Part shown: piece after piece, positions 49,901-60,739 of the stretch | Position numbering within the stretch: position 1 is the stretch's first letter | Layout: every line of letters starts with the position of its first letter | Assembly: GCF_037975245.1 (NCBI RefSeq) | Contig: NC_092578.1 | Coordinates: 13,066,321-13,130,320 of the forward strand | Origin: Apostichopus japonicus | Lineage: Eukaryota; Echinodermata; Holothuroidea; Aspidochirotida; Stichopodidae | DNA: 64,000 nucleotides | Direction: 5' to 3' | Notes under the pieces: generated by a model | Told to the model about the DNA's origin: nothing | Databases searched by the model: none | Seen by the model: only the letters and a program-made list of their open reading frames with translations | Translations under genes and position numbers: made by a program

Positions 49901-51432
49901 AAGTTGATAGAGATCCTGGGAGACAAAGTTGTAGATGTTGTCAAGACCTAACCAGAATTCCTCGCTAATATTACCGAAACCACGCTGATAATCTTCCATC
50001 CTCTGGTAGAAATCCACACTGCCTGTGGATCGTCTCTGAATCACCTGAGGGTCAAAGAAAACACTGTGCTCAAGAAATGTTTAACTTCAGCCACGACGAT
50101 TACCTCATGTCCATCTTGGGAAGGGATCGTACAGGTTAAAAATATAAACTTTAAAAATAAAGTACTGCCAGACTTTCTACATTTAGGATATAAAAGTTCA
50201 ATAGCATGAGTGAAATGCTAAGAATTTTTTTGGGGTGGGGGGAGGGGGGTGATGGGGGGCAATGTGTACTCACACTAATGCATCTGGCATCAGGGAGAAA
50301 TGGGTAACAAAATATGCAGCAGATGACCCAAGGACTGAGGGACATCACAAGCTGCATGCCACAGAGTTTAAATATCCTGAGACTACCTCTCAGCAGTGGC
50401 GGAGCGTCCATATAGTCAGGGGGGGGGAGAATGCCCCCCCCTGACGGATTCAAATGTACTGCTGGCGCCCTTTTCAGCTTTTAACGACTTTTTACTTATT
50501 CGCAATTATTGAATTTTTTATTGCGCTCTTCATCTAAGTATTGACATTTGTCACAATTTCTTGCTGTAATTTTCTGACAAAATGCTCTAAAGGCTATTTA
50601 TTCTTCGTTTATCTGCAAACTAGCAAGGCCCGGAAAGGGTCATTTCCGGTGATCTAGGCAGTATCTTTACTCAAAAAAATTCTGTATGCTCCGCGCCAAC
50701 CTGTGGTGGGGCTCCGCTTAGAAAGTGTCAAGAGCACCCCTACAGACAATTCTCGCCCCCTCTGACCAATACCCCTAGCTCCACCACTGCCTCTCAGTCT
50801 CTGCTGGTAAACTTTCTTTTTCGTCCTACACATATAAATTCACTGTCAAACATAAGTAAGAGGGGTTCACAGTGAGGCATTGTTGATTAGACTTTGACAT
50901 TTAGGGTGTGAAGTCTTGCACACAAAGCAAAGGTCTCATGCCAGTATACTGACCTAGTTTCGAATGAGGTGTAACAGAAGTGTTAGACACCACAATCAAT
51001 CCCAGAAAATAACCACACAGCTTGCTACCGTCGGTAATTAGACACTAGTGTACAGTCTATATATACAGCTACGATCAATACCCACAACACAGTGTATATA
51101 GCAGCGATGGTTTTCTCAGGTCTAGATAAAAGATAACAAGGTATCACTTTTCATTACTGTCTGCATTTTGTAGCCACAAGAAGAAAACGTCATTTGCAAG
51201 CCACAGAAAAATAACTTTTTCATAATGCGGCATCCCACAGTTTGGGGTTCTATCCCTTGGTAATCCATTCTAACTATGCAGACAATTATTGTTGAACGTG
51301 AGCTCACCGTCCACGGCCCGTTTGGTGAATCAAAGTCACAGTAAACCGGGAGTGTTTCCCCAGCACCCAGCGGGAATACTAAATATTTGCCACTTGGTCC
51401 ATCACCCACATCAGAGCAGTCCACTGGCAAAG
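46908..51432 (-). CDS. FREP-B FReD exons, canonical fibrinogen-related domain
   Basis: Three exons (51432-51308, 50044-49783, 47158-46908) encode LPVDCSDVGDGPSGKYLVFP...VYCDFDSPNGPWT, then VIQRRSTGSVDFYQRMEDYQ, RGFGNISEEFWLGLDNIY and YRLTLGTYSGNA, then DSLSYHAGMQFTTRDADHD and NCAKFHRGAWWYRNCFRSNL. The block reads on as NGRY and ends FVEMKIKRAV. The calcium loop DADHD, the pocket block WWYRNC...SNLNGRY and the two C-terminal Cys are all as in sugar-binding FReDs such as tachylectins and ficolins. The protein therefore looks ligand-competent, unlike FREP-A. Intron 50045-51307 holds a 396-bp hAT MITE and a TTAA MITE. Confidence 0.92.
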
Positions 51433-54400
51433 CTGATGAAGAATGAGTGGAAAATCCAACGTTATCAGGTTTATACAATGGAAACTTGCCTGGTGGTCAA
51501 CATCGTCAGAGTTATTCTAATATTGAGCAACATCATCACAATTACCCTTATGATCAACATCGTCAGTTATCTACAAGCAACATCACTGTCATTGTCCTGA
51601 CAATCAACGTCATCAATCATCTATAAGAACATTGCAATTGTCCTCATAACCAACACCATTCGCAGTTATTTTTCATTAAAAAACATATTTCAGAATATTC
51701 CTAAGCTGATAACCAGCATCATGAGAGTTATGCAGATAATCAATATCACAGGAATGAATGAAACAAAAACATGTTAAAATTTGCTAAAAATGGACACAGT
51801 CTTTTACACGTAAAACTTAAAGTTTCTGGTTTGGTCAACAATCCCACTTCTCATCAGGTTCGCTACAGTTTTCTTGTGCAATGTTGACAAACTCTTTTTA
51901 TTTTCATATATAAGATTACAACATCTAACCATTCAATATTAGGCATCAAACTTTTAAAGATAATGACTTCAGCCTCAATTTTTATATGCTAAATTAGAAG
52001 CACCAGCTCTGAATTTGTGGTAGAAACTAAAAAAATTACGATTTACACTTTTAAGAACAAAAGTCAAACTAACCCGCTGGTACGCTTGATTGTTGTCCAC
52101 AGGTACCACTGAGCTCACAGGGATCAAGTCCCCAATCTTGGGGACATTCAGGACAACAATTACCCTCATAGGTATGTTGAAGATCCTCAGGACAGGGGAG
52201 ATCATCACATTCAACACCATCGCAGGAATCATTGATATCTGTTACTGAAGAAATAGACAGAGATGAATGTTTGCAAATAAGAATTAAATATCAGAAGACC
52301 AACTAACATCAAGAACTGAAGCAACTAACTATTGGTCATACCTTTCAAATTATTCCAAGATAAAGAGTGGGGCTCCATACATTGATGTCGGGACATCAGC
52401 TACCTGGACACATATTCCCCAATCCCATCCTCCCCCATCTCCCCATCCCACTACCGCTAAGCAAAATAATATCTGGCAATTATCGTAGAGTGCAAGACTA
52501 CTGTTTAAGTTGAACATATGTGTTGGGTGAGCAATTGTTTGTTATCATGAAATTGCCAACCCTGGAATCCCTAACCTTTGTCAAATGTTTATTCGTCAAT
52601 CCTGCTTTCAACACGAGATAAAAATCAATCCGTGGCACCCTTAATCTACTCATCAACTCCCCCCCCCCTTCCACCCCAGAACTCTCACTCCCCAGGGACC
52701 TTGATTACATCACATTAAAATGTTAATCATTTCATCGTGGCATGTTAGTCGGCTTGTAACTTGTTAGGGTTGCAATGTAATAACATTAATTAGCAGACCA
52801 GACATTGTACGCATCAGCGATTAATACATAAATATGAAAATACCGCTAAAACTGCCAGATATGATGCAATTACTATTGATTGTGTACCTATGCAAGTGGG
52901 ACAGCACGCCTCCTCATAACTGATGTCCATTCCAGGGGGACATACTGGAATGTCACAATAGAACCCTGCACAGGGGTCTGGAAGCTCTAGATAGCAACCG
53001 ACTCCAGCAGAATCAAGTACATAACCTTCGGGGCATGACAGTTTACCGCAATTGATGCTATCGCAGGGGTGCTCGATGCAACTAGGACAGCAGCCTTCTC
53101 CCTCGTAGTCAAGGAGGTAACCAGGGGGACATACTCCAATGTCACAATAGAACCCTGCACAGGGGTCTGGAAGCTCTAGAATGCAAGTGAATCCATCAGA
53201 GTCAAGTTCATAACCTTCGGGGCACTGCGGTTTATCGCAATGGATGCCCTCGCAGGGTTCCTCGATGCAACTAGGACAGCAGCCTTCTCCCTCGTAGTCA
53301 ACCAAGTAACCAGGGGCACAATCTGGAATGTCGCAATAGAACCCTGCACAGGGGTCTGGAAGCTCTAGAATGCAAGTGAATCCATTAGAGTCAGGTACAA
53401 AACCTTTGGGGCACTGCAGTTTATCGCAATGGATGCCCTCGCAGGGTTCCTCGATGCAACTAGGACAGCAGCCTTCTCCCTCGTAGTCAACCAAGTAACC
53501 AGGGGCACAATCTGGAATGTCGCAATATACACCGGTGCAGGGATCTGGGTCAACCATACACCCTGGACAACACCCTTCGTATTCATGGTCCAAGACAAAT
53601 CCTGGATCGCAAACTATGATGCCGCACGTGACGTTAGTACAAGGGTCCTGGATGCAACCCGGACAGCATGCTCCTTCTCGGTGACCCACGACGAAGCCCT
53701 CAACACAAAGCGGCGCCTCGCACCTACGACCCTCGCATGGATCTACGGACAGTAATTACAAGTTTAGGTAGCGCATTAGTTTCGTTTGCTGTCATATGCT
53801 TCGGCGCTGCCATATTACGTACTAGAGACTGCTATGATTGGTTGCAGGGTCAAAGTTCACATGCAATCTTCTTTCATATGCTGTTGTTTTTTCATTGCTG
53901 TCCTACATCCATGGTTTCAATATTTGGGAAGACATATGCATATAGGATTTCATTTTATGATGCCATCTGCTTTCACATGCTGTCATTATTTAAATTATTA
54001 CAATGCTTTTTCCTCACCCCCCCCCCATTGCCATAATTCATATCATGATATGTCATCATCATGTTTTGATCCTGTCTCAAGTTTCATATGCAGTCCTATC
54101 TTCAATGCTGTCATGTTCAGTATGCTGTTACATGTTGAATGATGCCCTCATACTTCATTGCCACTGTCGTGTTATGACCTGTCCTGCTTCACCAAGTGAA
54201 AGATTTCACACATACTGACTGGTTAGAATGCAGTCATGTTCCAATGCTGTGTTCTGTCATATGGTGTCATGAATGGATGATATGTGCTGTCACACAGGCA
54301 AGTTTAATGTTCTCATGTCACAATGCTGTTTTATTTCATTTTTTGCAATATGGCAGGAATCAATGAATGTCACAAATTTCGATGACATCATGTTTCAATG

Positions 54401-57400
54401 AAGTGTTTATCTTTATGTTGTCATGATTTGAAGCTATGCTGTCACCAATATTGATGCTATCAAAAGTCTAATTGCAGTGTTCTTTTCATATGTTGTCATG
54501 ACTAGAAGCTATGATGACACAAATATTGATGCTATCAAAGTCTAATTGCAGTATTCTTTCATATGCTGTCACGATTGGAAGCTATGCTGTCACAAATATA
54601 TATGCTATCAAGTCTAATTGCAGTATTCTTTTATATGCTGTCATGATTGGAAGCTATGCGGTCACAAATATTGATGCTATCAAAAGTCTTAGTGCATTGT
54701 TCTTTCATATGTCGTCATGACTAGAAGCTATGACATCACACATATTGATGCTATCAAAGTCTAATTGCAGTGTTCTTTCATATGCTGTCACGATTGGAAG
54801 CTATGCTGTCACAAATATATATGCTATCAAGTCTAATTGCAGTATTCTTTCATATGCTGTCACCATTGGAAGCTATGCTGTCACAAATATTGATGCTATC
54901 AAAATTCTAATTGCAGTGTTCTTTCATATGTTGTCATGACTAGAAGCTATGATGACACAAATATTGATGCTATCAAAGTCTAATTGCAGTGTTCTTTCAT
55001 ATGCTGTCACGATTGGAAGCTATGCTGTCACAAATATTGATGCTATCAAAAGTCTAATTGCAGTGTTCTTTCATATGTTGTCATGACTAGAAGCTATGAC
55101 GTCACAAATATTGATGCTATCAAAGTCTAATTGCAGTGTTCTTTCATATGCTAAAATGATTGGAAGCTATGCAGACACAAATATTGATGCTATCATAAGT
55201 CTTAGTGCAGTGTTCTTTCATATGTTGTCATGACTAGAAGCTATGACGTCACAAATATTGATGCTATCAAAGTCTAATTGCAGTGTTCTTTCATATGCTG
55301 AAATGATTGGAAGCTACGATGACACAAATATTGATGTTATCAAAAGTCTTAGTGCAGTGTTCTTTCATATGCTGTCATGATTGGAAGCTATGCTGTCACA
55401 AATATTGATGCTATAAAAAAGTCTTAGTGCAGTGTTCTTTCATATGTTGTCATGACTAGAAGCTGTGATGACACAAATATTGATGCTATCAAAAGTCTAA
55501 TTGCAGTGTTCTTTCATATGCTGTCATGATTGGAAGCTATGCTGTCACAAATATTGATGCTATCAAAAGTCTTATTGCAGTGTTCTTTCATATGTTGTCA
55601 TGACTAGAAGCTGTGATGACACAAATATTGATGCTATCAAAAGTCTAATTGTTGTGTTCTTTCATATGTTGTCATGATTGGAAGCTATGCTGTCACAAAT
55701 ATTGATGCTATCAAAAGTCTAATTGCAGTATTCTTTCATATGCTGTCATGATTGGAACCTATGATGACACAAATATTGATGCTATCAAAGTCTAATTGCA
55801 GTGTTCTTTCATATGCTGTCATGATTGGAAGCTATGCTGTCACAAATATAGATGATATCAATAGTCTAATTGCAGTGTTCTTTCATATGCTGTCATGATT
55901 GGAAGCTATGCTGTCACAAATATTGATGCTATCAAAAGTCTAATTGCAGTGTTCTTTCATATGCTGTCATGATTGGAAGCTATGACGTCACAAACATTAA
56001 TGCTATCAAAAGTCTGATTGCAGTGTTCTTTCATATGCTGTCATGATTGGAAGCTATGCTGTCACAAATATTGATGCTATCAAAAGTCTAATTGCAGTGT
56101 TCTTTCATATGCTGTCATGACTAGAAGCTATGATGTCACAAATATTGATGCTATCAAAAGTCTTATTGCGGTGTTCTTTTATATGTTGTCATGACTAGAA
56201 GCTATGATGACACAAATATTGATGCTATAAAAAGTCTAATTGCAGTGTTCTTTCATATGCTGTCATTATTGGAAGCTTTGCTGTCATCAGTGTCAAAGAT
56301 ATCATATTTAACTCGCTTACATGTTTCAAGGATGTATTCTTTGATTTAAAGACTTCTGTTTGCCAACCTTTCTTAACAGTATCTAATCATTAACAGATGG
56401 GTTAATTATCTGAAAGCAGCATGTAGTACTCAAAATAAGTCCACCACCATGCAATTATATCAAGGCAATACATGTAGTTAGCTTCAAGTTGCACTGGACC
56501 ATATGCCCCTGAAATCTTCAGAAATATGGTACATTGCAACATAACAACCAAGAGCCTTGTTTTCATGTTAAGATCTGGATAGATGTTGTTACTGGGATCA
56601 AGCAATCAGACAAAGTACTGATTGCTACAGTGAACAGTGAGATTTTGGTGAGTGAAATCATTCATAGCGTTGATATGAGACAATGCAGTATAGTTACGGT
56701 GTGTTAGTTTGGTAAGAAATATGTAGATTTAGTGGGAAGTATACTGGGCTGATTAGTAAAATTTCAGGAATTATCTTTTGTTTTTAATGTGCAGTTTACA
56801 TTATAAATGAGGGTAGGGGAGAGGGGGGTGGAGGAAACTATTGTTTCAAAATTACTATCTGTTACATTGGGACAGCACTTGGTCAAACTTATGTTTTATA
56901 ACTCTTCTTCTTCCAATTGTCCTTTTCGCTTCTCACTTTCAAAAGGTTGACTTCTTCAACAAATGCTATATCCAATCCACATTGATAAAATAGTAAGACA
57001 AACTAGGTTTATTAAAACACAAAAGTCAATTTTTTTGTATTTTCACCTTCATCCATATTTGATCAAAAGTTGGGACTTCCCTATTCCGTTATACTGCTTT
57101 CCCCCAACCCCTGCCCCTTCAACACCCTTCCCCCATCTCCAAGCCTCACAACTGGCATCTTGTACTGCTGTGACCCACACTCATCCACATCAACACATAC
57201 ATCGGGTTGTGAAGGTCAAGCTTTCATCTAAGCAATGCGCTATTTCAAAGATGCAGATGTTTTTGTGCGTTTAAACCATCTGAGCCACAAAACAGGATCC
57301 TAACTAGGAGGACAGGGACCGTCGCAAGACAGATCTCTCTCTCCCTCCAGTTCTCAGGACAGTTTTCACGACGATAATATTGACAAATGAGAAATATGAT

Positions 57401-60400
57401 GACTAAAATCTAAGGCTTGAAGGAAAATATCCTATAAAGTACAACATACATTGTAAATGCGAGAAAAAAAGAAAAAAAAATTAAAATTCCCCTCTCTTAC
57501 ACTGGGGCACTACCTGGAGAACTTTGTGCTTTTATAACACCTACCCCCCAAATAACACCTCCCCCCACACCCTTCTTCACTTCAAATTTGTCTGTTGTAT
57601 CAGCACATGTTAAAATAATTAAAACAAAAAATATTGAAACAAAAAAAATATTGGCAAAGATTCCACCATCTGAGCCATTAAATTGCAAAGACAAGGCCCA
57701 CAAGATTCTATCCTTAAATGTCTGAATGAATGAATGAATATCTGAATGAATGAAGAATGAATGAATATCTGAATGGATGGATGCATGGATGGATGGATGG
57801 AGAGATGCATGGATGTAAATCATAGCAGAGATGGAAATGCACAATGTGGTTTTCCAATATTAAACATCAACCACAAATGAATGTTTCAGGGATATTTATC
57901 TTAAGGGATAAGGTCATTTTTAATTTTAGTTTAATGATATTTATTTTACATTTATAAAGTTTTAACATCACCACCTATTATTTCTGACTGACCATGCATT
58001 AGCAATTACCACAAATGGTCTTTATTAGGAATCCCAAGAGAGCCTCATTCCCTTTTAAATATGGACTGCAACTTTAATGAAATTCACACCATAACAAGCG
58101 ATCTTCTCGGTATAAGCAATGTTTACTCATGGGTGATCTACATACCAAAAATCAAGATATACTTTTTGAGTTAATGTATTTAAAAGCATTTCTTGTGCCT
58201 AAGTTCATTGCTGAACAAAATTGCTGAACATTTTCTGAATCTAACTGTGAAAACCACATCCTCATAGCATTTTGCATTACAAATATATTAAATATTCAAA
58301 TTTAGTGATATTATGTAAATGCATCTTGGAAATGCAGAATGGATTATGTCATCAGGGCAATTCAGCTGAAAATGTCTCTGTTTGTCTTTACAATTTGCCA
58401 ATCATTTATTCACAAACAAAAGGAAAATTTCTACAAAAAAGATACATTTTGATGAAATTCTAAGTATAGAGAACTTTGACAGCTAAGCAAACATTTTGAA
58501 TGTATCAGGTTTCAAGGATAAAATCAACATGAAGATTATCATAGCCTAAGTAAAGCTTCCAAAGAGCAATTGCCTAGATGACATCACAGACCCCCTACTG
58601 TGATCCAACTTCCTGGAGTAGTTGAAAGTTTAGCTAGTTAAAATCATGGGTGATTTACATACCAAGTATGAACTTCAACCAAGATGTACTTTTTCTTACT
58701 GTGTTTAGGTTTTCATACATTGAACTCTGTTTACCTCAAATGACCTTTGATCGCCTCCAATTGCAATAGGGTTCCTGTTCTCACCATGGGTGGTTTTACA
58801 TACCAAATATGACTTCAAGTTAGGATATCCATTTTTGACTTATCATGTTTACAAGGTTTTCAGACCTTGACCTCTGGAAACCACAAATAAGCTTTGACCT
58901 TCACAGAAAAAAATAGGATTGTTGTACACAAGAAGGTGCATCCACACACCATATATGAAGTTCATCCACCACACAACTTTGAGTTATGGTCTTTAAAATC
59001 CAAGGCATCACACAAACAAAACACCCACACACAAACATACACACACGCCATCACCATACATAGATTCCTTTTGCTTTCCAAGATAAAAAAGTTTTTAATT
59101 TCAATGTGAGTCCATTGTACTGAAGGCTGCCACATGAGATGCCATGGTACTTGTGACGTCTATACCAGAAATCTTCTGGACAAGTTAAAGCTATTGGTGT
59201 CAACTGTTTGTTTAATAGGGGATCCCAATAACAAGTAGAATGTTCAATACTTGTCATGATTATAAACAGCAGTTCAAGTTTACCCTGTTAGATTCCAATT
59301 ATATTGATAACACTTCAAACCAGGGCTACTACACTATGTTGTAGGTTTAATGATACTGTTCAAACTGGATCCTTCCATAGATGCAGTTTCTTGCAACCCC
59401 TAGCAACACAATGCATCAGTCCACTCTCTTCTTTACCTAGAAGTGACTATTACATCATCGAGGTGATAGGTCATCTCTGTATATTTAAATACAATTCAGC
59501 TTACTTAAGTTTACTTGAATGATAGCTATGGTACAGAGAGTAATATAAGTTTAATGAATCAGGTATGTAATATCAATTAACAGTAATTGTGCCCGTTCTA
59601 TTTCATCAATATTGTAGAGTGTCAATCAATTAGGATCGATCAATTATTCCCCTTTATTTTGCACCTTGCAATTGAGTGGGGAAAAAAACTGGCTTCCTTT
59701 GATTGATTGTTGCCCACTGATATTGTGCACTGACTACTGTATGTGGCCTCGTGCAATTGTATTTGCAATGCATCGAGAAATTTACTATGCTGTAGCAAAA
59801 GTAAAATTTCTCGATTTATGTTCATCGACGTAATAAGGGAGCGAACCAGAGAGGCCAGTTCAATGGCTTAGTGATTCCTTGCCACATTTTATATGAGAAC
59901 ATGCAAAAGTTACACTGGACCTGGGATTTCCATGTGCTGACTCAGATAGACTTATCTGAGTTTCACTAATGTGAACTAACATACCAAAACTTCTATCAAA
60001 GTAAAGTCAATGTTTTACTCTCATCAGAGTTAGTCTGTTTACAAGGTTTTTGGACCTGGCCATTTGTTGACCTCTAATGACCTTTGACCTTCACAGAACA
60101 TAGTAATATTCTAAGGTGGATCTACTGTACCGTAAATATCATGTATGAAGTCAAGCTTCGCAGTCGAGTTTTACAAGGTTTCAGGCTTTGACCTCAAATG
60201 ACCTTTGACCTCCACCAACTTCAATGAGCAACTTATACACATCAAGGGATCGACATACCACGAACTATAAGTTCAACCGTGCTGAATGTTTGCCTTGTTG
60301 GTCTTGATCACAAGGTTGTCTGACAACATTAAGAAAATTGTTGTCTTTTCAATGACTCTCATTCTTTTTTCACATTTCATGAGCTTTGGCATGATGTACG

Positions 60401-60739
60401 GCATTAAACTAACACAACACTGCTATTAGTCCAGGCTCTTATTTCTATACCATTTTTACTTGTTTTAGAAATGACACTTTTAAACATATGCAGCTATTCA
60501 ATTAAAGAAAAAGAGGCTAGACTACTGTACTTAGTCTAACAAACAGATCATTAGATATGAAAATTAAAACTAACCTGGAAGTACTGTTGGTTCTACACAG
60601 GTACCACTGAGCTCACAGGGATCAAGTCCCCAATCTTGGGGACATTCAGGACAACAATTACCCTCATAGGTATGTTGAAGATCCTCAGGACAGGGGAGCT
60701 CATCACATTTAACATCAACACAAAGAATATCAAGAATAC
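46908..60739 (-). CDS. FREP-B: cysteine-rich-array fibrinogen-domain protein, 5' end missing
   Basis: Six minus-strand exons: 60739-60575, 53742-52888, 52244-52074, 51432-51308, 50044-49783, 47158-46908. All have GT/AG borders, and phases (1-1, 1-1, 1-1, 1-0, 0-1, 1-stop) join without a break into about 609 residues ending KIKRAV-stop. The first three exons carry at least 11 VWC-like units; the last three form a canonical FReD. Entry into the first visible exon is phase 1, so upstream exons (signal peptide, perhaps more modules) must lie beyond the window or be unrecognised between 60.8 and 64.0 kb. Family knowledge makes it a secreted lectin-like or matrix protein. It converges on FREP-A and shares its FReD intron phases, so the two are paralogues. 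A possible AATAAA (plus-strand TTTATT at 46626-46631) lies 280 nt past the stop. Membership of the 60.6-kb exon is inferred from strand, phase and similarity. Confidence 0.8.
47898..48098 (+). CDS. Orphan THAP zinc-finger exon (gene start or transposon relic)
   Basis: From the ATG at 47,898 the frame reads MPQFCVVGGCSYTSSNKSIS, FFRFPSKR, RRRLWINFLRV. This is the N-terminal half of a THAP domain: Met-Pro start, C-x4-C, the FxRFP block and the invariant Trp. The closing C-x2-H is absent before the stop at 48,098, so a donor within about 48,030-48,060 or decay is needed. THAP domains occur in cellular DNA-binding proteins and in P-element and Kolobok-type transposases. It lies in the FREP-B 3' region on the opposite strand (intron 47,159-49,782). 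No downstream THAP exon was found. Confidence 0.55.
   Translation: MPQFCVVGGCSYTSSNKSISFFRFPSKRTDVKRRRLWINFLRVYMHDPASVYMLQMSHSAKIIYCR
48096..48147. repeat. Long near-perfect hairpin after the THAP exon
   Basis: GACCATGGAGCTA / TAGCTCCATGGTC is a 13-bp perfect stem with loop TTTA; the stem continues outward (TAGCTGTGTC against GACATAGCTA) to 24 bp with two mismatches. Likely the remnant of a palindromic MITE; the loop is too short for a typical microRNA precursor. Confidence 0.8.
50394..50789. mobile_element. 396-bp hAT-type MITE, copy 2, in FREP-B intron
   Basis: CAGTGGCGGAGC ... AGCTCCACCACTG with flanks CCTCTCAG (50386-50393 and 50790-50797) identical. Same family as 7327-7722, reversed. 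Confidence 0.93.
50899..51265. mobile_element. TTAA MITE, copy 3, decayed
   Basis: Reverse orientation relative to 24158-24491: TTTAGGGTGTGAAGTCTTGC ... TTTCGAATGAGGTGTAACAG ... CTGTCTGCATTTTGTAGC. The right end is diverged. It stops about 40 bp from the FREP-B donor at 51,307. Confidence 0.75.
52074..52244 (-). CDS. FREP-B exon: VWC-like unit next to the FReD
   Basis: A 57-codon phase 1-1 exon: VTDINDSCDGVECDDLPCPE, a block ending GNCCPEC, then QDWGLDPCELSGTC and GQQSSVPA. It has the A-type six-Cys unit plus an additional DPC...C pair acting as linker to the FReD. It is the near twin of the exon at 60.6 kb. Confidence 0.85.
52888..53742 (-). CDS. FREP-B array exon: nine VWC-like cysteine-rich units
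   Basis: A single 285-codon phase 1-1 exon made of nine units. Six A-type units carry six Cys (pattern DPC-x4-C-x4-C-x2-G...GCCPSC) and three B-type units (EPCEGIHCDKPQCPEGYEL... then one Cys) carry only four. Order is A A A B A B A B A. The A-B pair repeats at exactly 189 nt (63 codons), and pairs are almost identical, so the array grew by recent tandem duplication in frame. The exon starts after CTGTCCGTAG and leaves at TGCATAG|GTACAC. If the intron is kept, translation adds a short hydrophobic tail (SIVIASYLAVLAVFSYLCINR region) and stops at 52,814. Confidence 0.88.
54430..56290. repeat. 73/74-bp minisatellite, about 25 copies, dimeric pattern
   Basis: Unit: TCTAATTGCAGTGTTCTTTC, ATATGCTGTCATGATTGGAA, GCTATGCTGTCACAAATATT, GATGCTATCAAAAG. 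Two variants alternate over much of the array: GATTGGAAGCTATGCTGTCAC and GACTAGAAGCTATGATGACAC types, giving a ~147-bp dimer. It lies in the FREP-B intron upstream of the array exon. Confidence 0.95.
57721..57812. repeat. (GAAT)n/(GGAT)n microsatellite
   Basis: GAATGAATGAATATCTGAAT units pass into GGATGGATGCATGGATGGAT. Frames open on the minus strand (HPSIHASIHSDIHS) are repeat artefacts. Confidence 0.9.
60078..60211 (-). repeat. Two perfect DR1 motifs 121 bp apart
   Basis: TGACCTTTGACCT at 60078-60090 and 60199-60211 (minus strand AGGTCAAAGGTCA), within the same dispersed repeat class as 36.3 and 45.1 kb. Confidence 0.85.
60575..60739 (-). CDS. FREP-B first visible exon: VWC-like unit, near copy of exon 52074-52244
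   Basis: A 55-codon phase 1-1 exon between TTCTCAG and CCAG|GTTAGT. It encodes ILDILCVDVKCDELPCPED, then a block ending GNCCPEC, then QDWGLDPCELSGTC and TVLP. Its central ~120 nt are almost identical to the exon at 52.1 kb, while both ends differ. Either it is an in-gene exon duplication or it belongs to a tandem paralogue whose remainder lies to the right. Confidence 0.75.

Larger units (their letters stand above)
56300..60570. other. Remainder of the FREP-B intron 53,743-60,574
   Basis: No coding exon was recognised. It holds GAATGAAT/GGATGGAT microsatellite at 57,721-57,812, dispersed-repeat pieces at 58.65-59.07 kb, and DR1 motifs at 60.08-60.21 kb. Confidence 0.65.

Noticed and set aside
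53429-53755. Plus-strand frames over 53.4-54.2 kb
   Set aside because: Antisense shadow of the FREP-B array exon, or downstream repeat.
57497-57844. HPSIHASIHSDIHS-like minus-strand frames
   Set aside because: Translation of a GAAT/GGAT microsatellite.
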